A stretch of 10,578 nucleotides of DNA from an uncultured Rhodospirillales bacterium (GCA_938074585.1 CALJEW010000006.1:1-10578), one strand, 5' to 3'. Positions 1-6,607 are shown, counted from the stretch's first letter. Numbers and translations are program-made. The notes: generated by a model from the letters alone, not told the origin.

Positions 1-1
1 C

Positions 2-253
2 CATGGAGAGACCGGCGGACAAACTGGGCACACATCAAATAAAACAAATTTAAAGATGATGGCTGAAGGCGCGGGGTTATCATCGACATTGCTTATCGAA
101 AGTGAAGCCGAGTTGGAGCAAGGCGAAAGCTTTTTGAACGAGGCCACAGGACCACGGTTTATTCATTTGCGGGTCAAAGATGGCGCGCCAACAGTCTTTA
201 AACGCAATATGGACTTAGCTGAATGCCGAATTCGATTTCGTTCTGCGTTTTAG
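2..253 (+). CDS. TPP-dependent decarboxylase-type enzyme, C-terminal part (5' end outside window)
   Basis: The reading frame is open from base 2 to the stop at 251-253, giving about 83 residues with no start in the expected place, so this is the 3' end of a gene that begins before the window. It opens with HGETGGQTGHTS, which matches the loop after the TPP-binding segment (typically NxxYGETGGQ.TH) in phosphonopyruvate/sulfopyruvate decarboxylase-like proteins. It closes with GPRFIHLRVKDGAP and CRIRFRSAF, the usual last strand and C-terminal tail (cRxRFRxAL) of that group. The ATG pair at 56-61 lies inside the domain and is not a real start. By family the enzyme decarboxylates a 2-oxo acid using TPP and Mg2+ in the cytoplasm; these proteins often work with a separately encoded N-terminal half. 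The substrate is unknown. Whether the upstream part is intact cannot be judged here. Confidence 0.75.
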   Translation, partial: HGETGGQTGHTSNKTNLKMMAEGAGLSSTLLIESEAELEQGESFLNEATGPRFIHLRVKDGAPTVFKRNMDLAECRIRFRSAF

Positions 254-364
254 GGACTTACCCCTTTGCACTTAGTATCCCGAACTTAGGCCGTATAGCC
301 AAGCTTTTCTGAAAGCTGCTTAGCGATGGTTTTTGTTATGGGGTGTGCTCAGCCATATCGGTGA
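254..364. other. Gene-free spacer between two TPP-enzyme tails
   Basis: I see no intact gene, terminator hairpin or convincing promoter here. Short open stretches exist on both strands, but none resembles a protein I recognise. It probably contains the junction where the next remnant lost its 5' portion. Confidence 0.4.
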
Positions 365-607
365 AAGACATGCGCCACACAGGGCCTAAAAATCAAATGG
401 CCCAATGACGAACCGCATAATCCTGACTGTGCAGCTCTGGCTCGGGCGCATAGTGTGTATGGAATGAAAGTCAGTAAGTTGGACGAATTCTGCGATGTTC
501 TATTAGAAGCAATTGAAAGCAATCGGCCTTGGTTGGTCGATCTGGAAGTTGACCCCGGCGTGAAGGTGCCGTCTGTTGGGACGTACCCCGGCCCAGGTAT
601 TACTTAG
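365..607 (+). pseudogene. Remnant of an acetolactate-synthase-like TPP enzyme, C-terminal tail
   Basis: After an in-frame stop at 362-364 this frame stays open to the stop at 605-607. From about 410 it reads EPHNPDCAALARAHSVYG, then a segment with LDEFCDVLLEAIESNRPWLVD and LEVDP. This is the pattern of the last ~65 residues of acetolactate synthase/benzoylformate decarboxylase-type enzymes (NPDFxxLAxAxGxxGxxVxxxxEL..AL..A...xxPxLIDVxVDP). These proteins are normally around 550 residues, and nothing upstream encodes the catalytic or FAD/TPP domains. The part before residue 'NPD' (365-410) does not look like the family and may be unrelated DNA. There is no plausible start except an internal ATG at 464, which would give only about 47 residues. 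I read it as a broken gene left by a deletion. It is clearly different from the TPP-enzyme tail just upstream. Confidence 0.6.
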
Positions 608-677
608 GACCAGTACTTACGTTCGGATATTTGGTTCCCAAACATGCTTGGAAAAAAAGCAAAAAGGCGTTTGATTA

Positions 678-1217
678 TCAATCGGTGGCGAAGCTGCTTT
701 CCATATCGATTTGAAGGGCATCGTTAAACCGATTAAAGAACCCGCACAAGGTGATGCGCAAGGTCAACTCAACGATCTGGGCCTCGTCAAAATGCTGTTT
801 TAAAGAGTCGAAAATAGCATCGCGCATATACGGGGCTTTCTCTGTTACTTGAACAGAATAATCACGGACCAACATATCTATTTCATCAAACCCGGGCACG
901 TCATCATCAAGAACTTTATCGGCTGTATCGGGGTGGAACCCTTGCGCGGTTAGGCGAGGTGCGTGATGGTCAACGCAATAAGTACACTCATTTATTTTAG
1001 ATACGACGACAAGGGCGATTTCCAAATATCGCTTTGGTAGTATTTTTTCATCAGCCAGATCGAGCAATAACCCCATAATATGTTTCAGTGCTGGAGGGCG
1101 ATGGGCAAATATTTTTGCTTGGTTCTCAAACGGCCCGTATTCAGTCACATAGCGGTTGAAAACATCACGAGCGTCGTCGGCTAATTCGTCCTGGTTCACT
1201 TCACTTACACGAGGCAT
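678..1217 (-). CDS. Carboxymuconolactone decarboxylase / AhpD-like family protein
   Basis: The 179-residue product carries the AhpD-type signature E77-C78-x-x-C81-x-x-x-H85 (NECTYCVDHH) at the start of a helix, preceded by the typical helix LPKRYLEIALVVVSKI. In AhpD this Cys pair and His form a thiol-based peroxidase/disulfide-reductase site; other members of the family decarboxylate carboxymuconolactone, but those often lack the Cys pair. The intact CxxC-His set therefore favours a redox role, such as detoxifying peroxide made by an oxidase, though the real substrate is unknown. It is predicted cytoplasmic, with no signal peptide or membrane segment. The ATG at 1217 is preceded on the minus strand by a purine-rich stretch (TTTGGAAAAAAA) that can serve as a ribosome site. 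The gene diverges from the TRAP operon across a ~220-base spacer, so the two may share regulation (inference). Confidence 0.85.
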   Translation of the reverse strand: MPRVSEVNQDELADDARDVFNRYVTEYGPFENQAKIFAHRPPALKHIMGLLLDLADEKILPKRYLEIALVVVSKINECTYCVDHHAPRLTAQGFHPDTADKVLDDDVPGFDEIDMLVRDYSVQVTEKAPYMRDAIFDSLKQHFDEAQIVELTLRITLCGFFNRFNDALQIDMESSFATD

Positions 1218-1441
1218 TTTTTTTCCAAATCCATAAAATTATTGTAGTTAAATTCCCAAAAAACTAAGTTAAGGTTAAAAGAACTACATAGGGCGTGCAA
1301 GGGATTCTAGTAAAACTTGTGGAAAATACATTTAGTTGAATTTAGCTTGTTTTAATAAGAAGTATTTTCATTATGGTTTATCTGGCATACAGTAAATAGT
1401 AATATAAATGATAAAAAATGACACCAACAGGAGAGTTACAC
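1218..1441. promoter_or_regulatory. Divergent control region between the AhpD-like gene and the TRAP operon
   Basis: This AT-rich spacer must hold the promoters of both flanking genes. No promoter here is strong enough to place with confidence. An inverted pair TGTAGTT (1243-1249) and AACTACA (1282-1288) is separated by 32 bases and could be paired half-sites or chance. The TRAP binding-protein gene has a clear ribosome-binding site AGGAGA at 1429-1434, seven bases before the ATG at 1442. No regulator gene is visible in the window. Confidence 0.45.
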
Positions 1442-2509
1442 ATGCACAAAAGACAATTATTTATGGCCGCAGCGTTTGCTACGGGTATCTTCGCGGCAGT
1501 ACCACAAGCCAATGCTGAAATTCAAAAGTATAATTTCGAAGTGGTTGGAACATGGGGATTCTTAGAAAACTGGAAAAGATTCGAAAGCAAATTTTGGAAC
1601 GAGCAACTACCAAAAGCTTCCGGCGGCAAACTGACCGCGAATGCCAAGCCGTATACTGAATTAGGCATTAAGGGCTTTGAAATTATGTCTGGCCTGAAAA
1701 AAGGGGCTTTTGATGGAGTTCATGCTCTGACAAGTTACAGTGCCAAAGCAAGCCCAGCTCTTGAGGGTATTGATTTAGCTGGCGTTATTCAAGACTTTCC
1801 GACATATCGTAAAGCCGTTACTGCTTACCGGCCTATACTCGAGCGGGAAATTGCAGAAAAGTATAATGCTAAACTTTTGAACGTATACACGTTCCCAAGT
1901 CAGCAACTCTGGTGCAATTTAAAAGATCGCAACATTAAAGATGTTTCTTTGAAAGATCTTGCTGGAAAAAAAATCCGGACCTACAGCCGTACTTTGGGCG
2001 ATTTCATTGAAGGTTTGAATGCAAGTGCTGTAACAATTGCATTTGCTGAGGTTGTTCCTGCGTTGCAAAAAGGTGTCGCTGATTGTGGCATCACCGGTAC
2101 AATGCCTGCATATAATGCAAAATGGTATCAAGTTGTGACCCATAATATCCGTGTTCGTGTTGGCTATGCTGCAACGTTTACTGCAATCAACATGGATACT
2201 TGGAAAAGCTTGAATGCTGATACCCAAAACTTGATATTATCTGAAGCCAAAAAGATGGAAGATGAAATTTGGGCGTTTACAACCACACTCGATCAATTGG
2301 GTATGGATTGTAATGCGTCCGGTCCATGTTCTGCTGGAGAAACAGGAAATATGGTTCCAGTTACGCCGTCTGCGGCTGACCAAGCAATGCTTCAAGATAT
2401 TGCTGAAAACGTCGTGTTGAAGCGTTGGGCTGAGCGGTGTGGTGCGGCATGTGCCAAAGAGTGGAATGACACTGTTGGCAAAGTTGTTGGCATGAAAGCC
2501 CCTATATAG
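1442..2509 (+). CDS. dctP: TRAP transporter periplasmic substrate-binding protein (DctP family)
   Basis: This periplasmic protein captures the substrate, usually an organic acid anion, and delivers it to the DctQ/DctM permease. I chose the ATG at 1442 over the one at 1418 because AGGAGA lies at 1429-1434 and because it gives a clean signal peptide: KR near the start, a hydrophobic stretch, then ANA at residues 23-25 with likely cleavage before Glu26. The 355-residue length is typical. The DctP core is seen in DLAGKKIRTYSRTLGDF, followed by AFAEVVPALQKGVADCGITG; Arg179 sits where the family's substrate-carboxylate-binding Arg is expected (by alignment from memory). The mature protein has six cysteines (158, 215, 290, 296, 333, 337), including CX5C and CX3C pairs, which is unusual and suggests disulfides. 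The ligand cannot be deduced. Next downstream are a stem-loop and the two permease genes. Confidence 0.93.
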   Translation: MHKRQLFMAAAFATGIFAAVPQANAEIQKYNFEVVGTWGFLENWKRFESKFWNEQLPKASGGKLTANAKPYTELGIKGFEIMSGLKKGAFDGVHALTSYSAKASPALEGIDLAGVIQDFPTYRKAVTAYRPILEREIAEKYNAKLLNVYTFPSQQLWCNLKDRNIKDVSLKDLAGKKIRTYSRTLGDFIEGLNASAVTIAFAEVVPALQKGVADCGITGTMPAYNAKWYQVVTHNIRVRVGYAATFTAINMDTWKSLNADTQNLILSEAKKMEDEIWAFTTTLDQLGMDCNASGPCSAGETGNMVPVTPSAADQAMLQDIAENVVLKRWAERCGAACAKEWNDTVGKVVGMKAPI

Positions 2510-2533
2510 GTCGTTAATCTAAAAATTCGAAAC

Positions 2534-2567
2534 ACCGTACAGAAAGCGACACTGCTTTCTGTACGGT
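2534..2567 (+). terminator. 14-bp perfect stem-loop between dctP and dctQ (attenuator or mRNA-stabilising hairpin)
   Basis: ACCGTACAGAAAGC (2534-2547) and GCTTTCTGTACGGT (2554-2567) pair perfectly around the loop GACACT. No U-run follows, so it is not a classical intrinsic terminator. Its place between the binding-protein and permease genes suggests it sets their ratio, by partial termination or by protecting the dctP message from 3' decay, as is common in binding-protein transporter operons (inference). Confidence 0.75.
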
Positions 2568-2593
2568 CACCGAATAAAGTGGAGTTACATAAT

Positions 2594-3160
2594 TTGTTTG
2601 CTTCCATACATGCTAAATTTATAAATGTGTCCCGTATTGCCACTTGGGTTGGTGGCGGGGCTCTTTTATTATCCGCTATTATGGTGACATTAGATGTTTT
2701 ATCGCGAAAGCTGATTGGTTTTACAATCAGCGGCTCTGATGAAATTTCGGGTTACGTATTCGCTGCCAGTACAACTTGGGCTTACTCTTATTGCTTATTA
2801 ACGCGCGCCAATATTCGCATTGATGCTTTTTATAATATTCTAAGCCTACGTTCGAAAGCTATTCTAGACGTGATAGGCTTATTGTTATTGCTTTATTATA
2901 TTTATTTATTAACGACAAACGCTATGGGTATGTTTCTTGAGAATGTTGAATATAATTCTTCAGCTCAGACCACGTTAGCGACCCCTCTTTGGATACCTCA
3001 AATTTTTTGGATGTCTGGTTTATGGTTCTTTCTGCTCAGTTTAACTTTTTTGGCCGTTTATAGCCTTAGCGCATTTATTAAACGCGATTGGGCCTGCATT
3101 AATCGGATTATCGGTGTGAAGTCTGTAGAAGAAGAAATTTCTGAAGAGACACACGTTTAA
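2594..3160 (+). CDS. dctQ: TRAP transporter small permease subunit (DctQ family)
   Basis: This is the four-helix small membrane subunit that pairs with DctM. About 188 residues, with hydrophobic segments near residues 15-35, 50-70, 90-112 and 138-162. The family-typical region follows the first helix: LDVLSRKLIG, then SGSDEISGYVFAAST, then RANIRIDAFY. No ATG is available at the 5' end. The frame opens at GTG 2579, but GGAG at 2581-2584 lies nine bases before TTG 2594, so TTG 2594 is preferred; GTG 2579 would add five residues and has no good ribosome site. A weak start and the hairpin just upstream would both lower expression relative to dctP. The C-terminus is acidic (EEEISEETH) and cytoplasmic by expectation. 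The large permease gene starts 37 bases after its stop. Confidence 0.88.
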   Translation: MFASIHAKFINVSRIATWVGGGALLLSAIMVTLDVLSRKLIGFTISGSDEISGYVFAASTTWAYSYCLLTRANIRIDAFYNILSLRSKAILDVIGLLLLLYYIYLLTTNAMGMFLENVEYNSSAQTTLATPLWIPQIFWMSGLWFFLLSLTFLAVYSLSAFIKRDWACINRIIGVKSVEEEISEETHV

Positions 3161-3197
3161 CCATACCGCTGCGACTTATATTATTTAGGAACTCCCC

Positions 3198-4487
3198 ATG
3201 CCTTTATTCATTATAACCATGCTCCTTGGACTTGTTGCCGCTGCGGTCCCCGTAGCAGCGGTACTTGGAATTTTGAGTTTAACGCTAGATGAAATCTTTA
3301 TGCGTGGCCGCAGATCTTTGATGCTTGGTGATTTTGTTTGGGAACAAAGTGTCGAATACCTTCTGGTTGCGATCCCGATGTTCATTTTACTGGGCGAGAT
3401 TATGTTGCGGGCTGGTATAGCGGTTCGGATGTACAACGCAGTTGCTCAATGGCTGTCATGGCTTCCGGGCGGCCTGATGCATGCGAATATCGGATCGTCT
3501 GCTATATTTGCCGCAACTTCCGGCTCCAGTGTTGCGACAGCTGCTACCGTTGGCACCGTTGCTTATCCTGAAATTGAGAAACGTAATTACAACGAAAGTC
3601 TTTTTTTGGGCTCCATTGCAGCTGGTGGAACACTTGGTATTTTAATTCCACCATCAATTAATCTGATTATCTATGGGTTGCTGACAAACACTTCTGTTCC
3701 TGAGCTTTATCTCGCGGGCATTTTCCCAGGCCTTGCTTTGGCTCTTTTGTTCATGGCTGTGGTTGTTGTTGCTTGTTTATGGAAACCACATTGGGGCGGA
3801 GTAAAGGTTAAAACCGATTGGGGGTCACGGATCCGAGTACTCCCCGATTTGCTTCCCCCTGTTATGTTATTTTTAGCTGTTGTTGGCTCTATCTATGCTG
3901 GAATTGCAACACCAACAGAAGCAGCCTCTATTGGTGTTGTTTTTGCCCTTATTATTGCTGCTATCAATAAAGCGCTCAATATTGAAATGCTGAAAGAAGC
4001 GTTTGAAGGCACCATGCGTTCAAGTGCTACAATCATGCTCATCATTTTAGCCGCTGTGTTCTTGAACTTCGTTTTGGGATTTATGGGTGTTACCCAAGTC
4101 ATGCTCGAGACGATTAAAGAGCTGGGTTGGTCGCCAATGGAAACAATGATTGTGATTGTTCTGTTTTATTTGCTACTCGGCATGTTTATGGAAACGCTAT
4201 CCATGATGCTGACGACCATACCAGTAGTGTTTCCGATTGTTGCCCACATGGGTTTTGATCCGGTTTGGTTTGGCATTATGATTACCGTGCTCATGGAAGC
4301 CGCTCTGATTACGCCACCGATTGGAATTAATTTATATGTCGTTCATGGTATTCGAGCCCGTGGTGGGAAATTTAGCGATGTTAGTATTGGTGCCTTACCG
4401 TTCTTAATCGCGATGTTTGTTCTTATTGCTGTTTTATTAGTTTTACCGGATATTGCTGTTTGGCTACCAAAACAATTTTACGGATAA
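3198..4487 (+). CDS. dctM: TRAP transporter large permease subunit (DctM family)
   Basis: This is the ion-coupled transport channel of the TRAP system in the inner membrane. It has 429 residues, the normal length, and is hydrophobic throughout with roughly a dozen membrane segments. Family signatures are in order: FAATSGSSVATAATVGTVAY near residues 104-123, GGTLGILIPPSINLIIYG at 143-160, then GIATPTEAASIGVV and, near the end, MEAALITPPIGINLYVV. These repeated PPS/PTE/PPIG hairpin regions are where DctM-type carriers bind Na+ and substrate. The ATG at 3198 is preceded by TTAGGA about seven bases upstream. It is followed at only 16 bases by the hydrolase gene, which is probably co-transcribed. 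No damage is visible, so the transporter appears functional. Confidence 0.95.
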   Translation: MPLFIITMLLGLVAAAVPVAAVLGILSLTLDEIFMRGRRSLMLGDFVWEQSVEYLLVAIPMFILLGEIMLRAGIAVRMYNAVAQWLSWLPGGLMHANIGSSAIFAATSGSSVATAATVGTVAYPEIEKRNYNESLFLGSIAAGGTLGILIPPSINLIIYGLLTNTSVPELYLAGIFPGLALALLFMAVVVVACLWKPHWGGVKVKTDWGSRIRVLPDLLPPVMLFLAVVGSIYAGIATPTEAASIGVVFALIIAAINKALNIEMLKEAFEGTMRSSATIMLIILAAVFLNFVLGFMGVTQVMLETIKELGWSPMETMIVIVLFYLLLGMFMETLSMMLTTIPVVFPIVAHMGFDPVWFGIMITVLMEAALITPPIGINLYVVHGIRARGGKFSDVSIGALPFLIAMFVLIAVLLVLPDIAVWLPKQFYG

Positions 4488-4503
4488 TAGAGACCGACAT
4501 CGC

Positions 4504-5388
4504 ATGACGGATATTGATACTGGGCTTAATGCTTGGCAAATGACGACGAATCATAATCGAATGATTGACTTGCAGGCTGATAAGTCTCCGCCAAAAGATG
4601 GGCCCGTCGATATTTCTTATTATGGAAGCTCGGCTTTTCGCATTACGTCTCCTAAAGGCGTCAGTGTGATGATTGATCCGTGGCGCAATCATCCGTCGCG
4701 CACATGGGATTGGTACTTCCACGATTTCCCCATCACCGCTGTTGATGTAGGGGTTTCGACCCACGCCCATTTTGATCACGATGCTTTGCACCGTTTGGAT
4801 GCCAGCGTCCTGTTGGATCGCCTGATCGGGATGTATCGGTTTGGTGATATGACGATCTACGGTCTGGCTGATAAACACGCGGTTGATTCAAGTTGCGCTA
4901 TCTATGATTTTAAGAAAATTCATAAGAAGTTCCATGGCACCGATGTTGATGGACCAGAAAATCCTCGTTCATGGGATCATTGTCTGATCGTTATTGAAAC
5001 CGGCGGACTTCGGATTGTGCATTGGGGCGATAATCGGCATAACCCACCAGATGATATCTGGATGGCGTTGGGCCATATTGATATTGCTTTGTTACCTGTC
5101 GATGCATCCCAACACGTTATGGGGCATATACATACACAAGCGATAATTGATCGCTTAAAACCACGGGTGATTATTCCGCATCATTATTACATTTGGGATG
5201 TGGTTCAGCGCCAAAGCACCTTGCAAACAGCAGATGCTTGGGTTGAAGCGTATCCGGAATCAGAGCACCTTTTGAAGCCAACCCGAACATACCGGATTGA
5301 TGAGGTTGATAAGTTTGACCGTGTTGTCCATTTCTTTGGTGACAATGTGATATTTAATAAAGAAGCGTGGCTTAAAAACGGACGTTAA
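4504..5388 (+). CDS. Metallo-beta-lactamase-fold hydrolase (UlaG/L-ascorbate-lactonase-like)
   Basis: The 294-residue cytoplasmic protein has the metal-binding motif STHAHFDHD (His87, His89, Asp91, His92), then IVHWGDN with His173 and Asp176, and IPHHYY with His226/His227. This is the layout of the Lactamase_B_2/UlaG-like branch, whose known members hydrolyse lactones, phosphodiesters or similar bonds using Zn2+ or Mn2+. The sequence FRITSPKGVSVMIDPW before the first motif is also typical (the 'I.iDPw' strand). I chose ATG 4504 because an upstream TTG at 4453 would overlap dctM by 35 bases; the ribosome site is weak (GAG at 4491-4493), and close spacing after dctM suggests translational coupling. 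Its position as the fourth gene of the TRAP operon suggests it acts on the imported compound or a product of it (inference). The exact substrate is unknown. Confidence 0.88.
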   Translation: MTDIDTGLNAWQMTTNHNRMIDLQADKSPPKDGPVDISYYGSSAFRITSPKGVSVMIDPWRNHPSRTWDWYFHDFPITAVDVGVSTHAHFDHDALHRLDASVLLDRLIGMYRFGDMTIYGLADKHAVDSSCAIYDFKKIHKKFHGTDVDGPENPRSWDHCLIVIETGGLRIVHWGDNRHNPPDDIWMALGHIDIALLPVDASQHVMGHIHTQAIIDRLKPRVIIPHHYYIWDVVQRQSTLQTADAWVEAYPESEHLLKPTRTYRIDEVDKFDRVVHFFGDNVIFNKEAWLKNGR

Positions 5389-5402
5389 TAAGCGTTGTTT
5401 TC

Positions 5403-6221
5403 TTAATCATCCAATCGGGCGTCTTGTATACTGGGTAAATCCGTAATCAACATGCTGCCTGGTGTATGGGTAATGCAAATCTCTGGTTTAGCCATGCGGA
5501 TAGCGTTTTGAGGCGTAACACCACAAGCCCAAAAAACAGGAACTTCGTCGTCTGTAATGGATTGTGCATCGCCCCAATCAGGCTTGTTTATATCTTTAAT
5601 GCCAATTGCCGATGGATCTCCAAAGTGTACAGGAGAACCGTGGGTGTGTGGAAAGCGGGACGTGATTTCAACGGCGCGTATCGCATTTCGCGTTGTCATT
5701 GGACGCATGGAAACTACCGTACCGCCTTTGAAATCCCCGGCAGGGATCGTTTCGAGCGATGTAATATACATTGAAACGGTCAAATTTTCACTTATGTGGC
5801 GGAGTGGTATCCCTCCGTCCATCATCGCTTGTTCGAATGAAAACGAACAACCAATAATGAACGTAACAAAATCGTCCTGCCAAAGAGATTTGATGTCGGT
5901 GACAGTCTCTGACAGCTCGCCATTTCGATAGATGTTATAACTCGGAATATCTGAGCGAATATCAATGTCGTGCCCCAATGTAGGCAGCATTGGGTTGCCT
6001 GTATCTGAGACACCAACCAATGGGCACGGCTTTGGATTGCGTTGGCAATACCGCATGAAATCCATTGCTTGTTTTGCTGGTAAAATTGCTAAGTTCCCTT
6101 GTGTGTAACCCGGAGCCATTCCAGCTGTTTGTCCCGTAAAGTAGCCATTTCGAATGGCGCATCTAGTAGATGCTGGGTCGTTATGATCGTTGATTTCACG
6201 AAACGCTTTAACTTGAGACAT
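5403..6221 (-). CDS. D-glutamate cyclase-like / putative hydro-lyase family protein (DUF1445)
   Basis: The 272-residue protein matches this family along its whole length: GYTQGNLAILP (residues 38-48), NPKPCPLVGV (62-71), DIDIRSDIPSY (85-95), a DDFVTFIIGCSFSFEQAM stretch (116-133), GIPLRHI (137-143), VVSMRPM (169-175), ITSRFPHTHGSPVHFGDP (186-203) and VPVFWACGVTPQ (227-238). Bacterial members are usually named putative hydro-lyase; the mammalian relative DGLUCY converts D-glutamate to 5-oxo-D-proline. The reaction here is unproven. It has the usual length and no signal peptide, so it is cytoplasmic. ATG 6221 has TAGGA about seven bases upstream. It runs convergent to the hydrolase with only 14 bases between stops and no terminator hairpin, so the two transcripts probably overlap. 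A hydantoinase/oxoprolinase remnant lies on the other side. Confidence 0.88.
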   Translation of the reverse strand: MSQVKAFREINDHNDPASTRCAIRNGYFTGQTAGMAPGYTQGNLAILPAKQAMDFMRYCQRNPKPCPLVGVSDTGNPMLPTLGHDIDIRSDIPSYNIYRNGELSETVTDIKSLWQDDFVTFIIGCSFSFEQAMMDGGIPLRHISENLTVSMYITSLETIPAGDFKGGTVVSMRPMTTRNAIRAVEITSRFPHTHGSPVHFGDPSAIGIKDINKPDWGDAQSITDDEVPVFWACGVTPQNAIRMAKPEICITHTPGSMLITDLPSIQDARLDD

Positions 6222-6255
6222 GTTAAGTTCCTAGCCATAAATATATACAATAATT

Positions 6256-6284
6256 ATGTTATGAGATCTGACACTATGCGTCAA
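6256..6284 (-). promoter_or_regulatory. Promoter candidate for the D-glutamate-cyclase-like gene
   Basis: Read on the minus strand: -35 TTGACG (6284-6279), a 17-base spacer, and -10 TAACAT (6261-6256), matching the sigma-70 consensus at five and four of six bases. This puts transcription start near 6249, about 28 bases before the ATG. An inverted repeat GTCAA-N4-TTGAC (6280-6293) covers the -35 and could be an operator. Confidence 0.5.
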
Positions 6285-6292
6285 CGGTTTGA

Positions 6293-6439
6293 CTTGTTTT
6301 GGTGATCGGGACGCCGGGGGCTGGAGGGTATGGAAATCCAGATGCTAGATCTAAAGAAAATCTAAAAGAAGAAGCACAATCAGGTAAATTTTCTCCCGAT
6401 TTTTTGCAAAAATCTTATGGAATGAAAAGTAACGATTAA
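6293..6439 (+). pseudogene. C-terminal remnant of hydantoinase B / 5-oxoprolinase (HyuB family)
   Basis: After an in-frame stop at 6290-6292 the frame is open to TAA 6437-6439. It encodes VIGTPGAGGYGNPDARS followed by a charged linker and FSPDFLQKSYGM. This is the C-terminal end of HyuB-type proteins, where a TPGGGGxGDPxxR motif is followed by about 25 residues ending in a ..S.e.A...YGV-like helix. Full-length HyuB proteins are around 500-580 residues; only about 45 remain, and no start codon or ribosome site is present. HyuA/HyuB proteins hydrolyse N-methylhydantoin or 5-oxoproline at the expense of ATP. No HyuA is in the window. The fragment is adjacent to a D-glutamate-cyclase-like gene whose family product would be 5-oxoproline, so a functional link in the ancestor is plausible (inference). 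Confidence 0.65.
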
Positions 6440-6476
6440 GTGTTTGGGTTTTGCTGATATCTTATCGACAAATTGA

Positions 6477-6505
6477 TTGTGAGCGGGCAGTGTTATGCTT
6501 AATAC
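6477..6505 (+). promoter_or_regulatory. Weak promoter candidate upstream of the permease remnant
   Basis: TTGTGA (6477-6482) and TAATAC (6500-6505) are separated by 17 bases, and an alternative -10 TATGCT sits at 6494-6499 behind a TG pair. AGGAG at 6527-6531 follows. Matches to consensus are only partial. If active, it would transcribe only the remnants downstream and perhaps the molybdenum hydroxylase operon. Confidence 0.25.
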
Positions 6506-6543
6506 TTATAGACAAATATATTTGATAGGAGCCCAGCTTACCA

Positions 6544-6607
6544 ATGATTTTTCTGGTTCTTAGCCGAATTACTCAATCGATATTTGTAATGCTGTCTGTT
6601 GGGCTTG
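6544..6607 (+). pseudogene. N-terminal remnant of a DppB-type peptide ABC transporter permease
   Basis: An ATG at 6544, with AGGAG 12 bases upstream, starts a frame whose first ~20 residues include LSRITQSIFVMLSVG. This is the typical first membrane helix of DppB/OppB-type permeases (ILRRxLQSIxVLLGVS). The resemblance then stops abruptly around 6600-6607; the frame continues with unrelated residues to a TAG at 6649-6651, 35 codons in all, compared with more than 300 for a whole permease. No other part of a permease is found in the window, so this is a truncated 5' fragment. It is followed directly by the tail of a different gene in another frame. Confidence 0.5.

Noticed and set aside
56..253. 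Stand-alone 65-residue small protein starting at the ATG pair
   Set aside because: The frame is open further upstream to base 2, and the upstream residues HGETGGQTGHTS belong to the same TPP-enzyme domain, so the ATG is internal.
286..345. Minus-strand tail reading ..KTIAKQLSEKLGYTA and stop, possibly another gene remnant
   Set aside because: It is under 20 codons, matches no family I can name, and could be chance in this AT-rich spacer.
640..677. Intrinsic terminator for the AhpD-like gene in the A/T-rich run after its stop
   Set aside because: On the minus strand the T-runs come before, not after, the imperfect palindrome near CCAAACATGCTTGG, so it does not have terminator layout.
1390..1405. 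Sigma-54 type promoter (TGGCAT near 1384 upstream of the TRAP operon)
   Set aside because: The -24-like TGGCA is present, but there is no GC element at the right distance; the -12 part is AAATA, so the match is not credible.
6261..6305. Short plus-strand peptide starting at ATG 6261 (MRSDTMRQRFDLFW)
   Set aside because: It lies within the promoter region of the minus-strand gene, has no ribosome site and no family resemblance.
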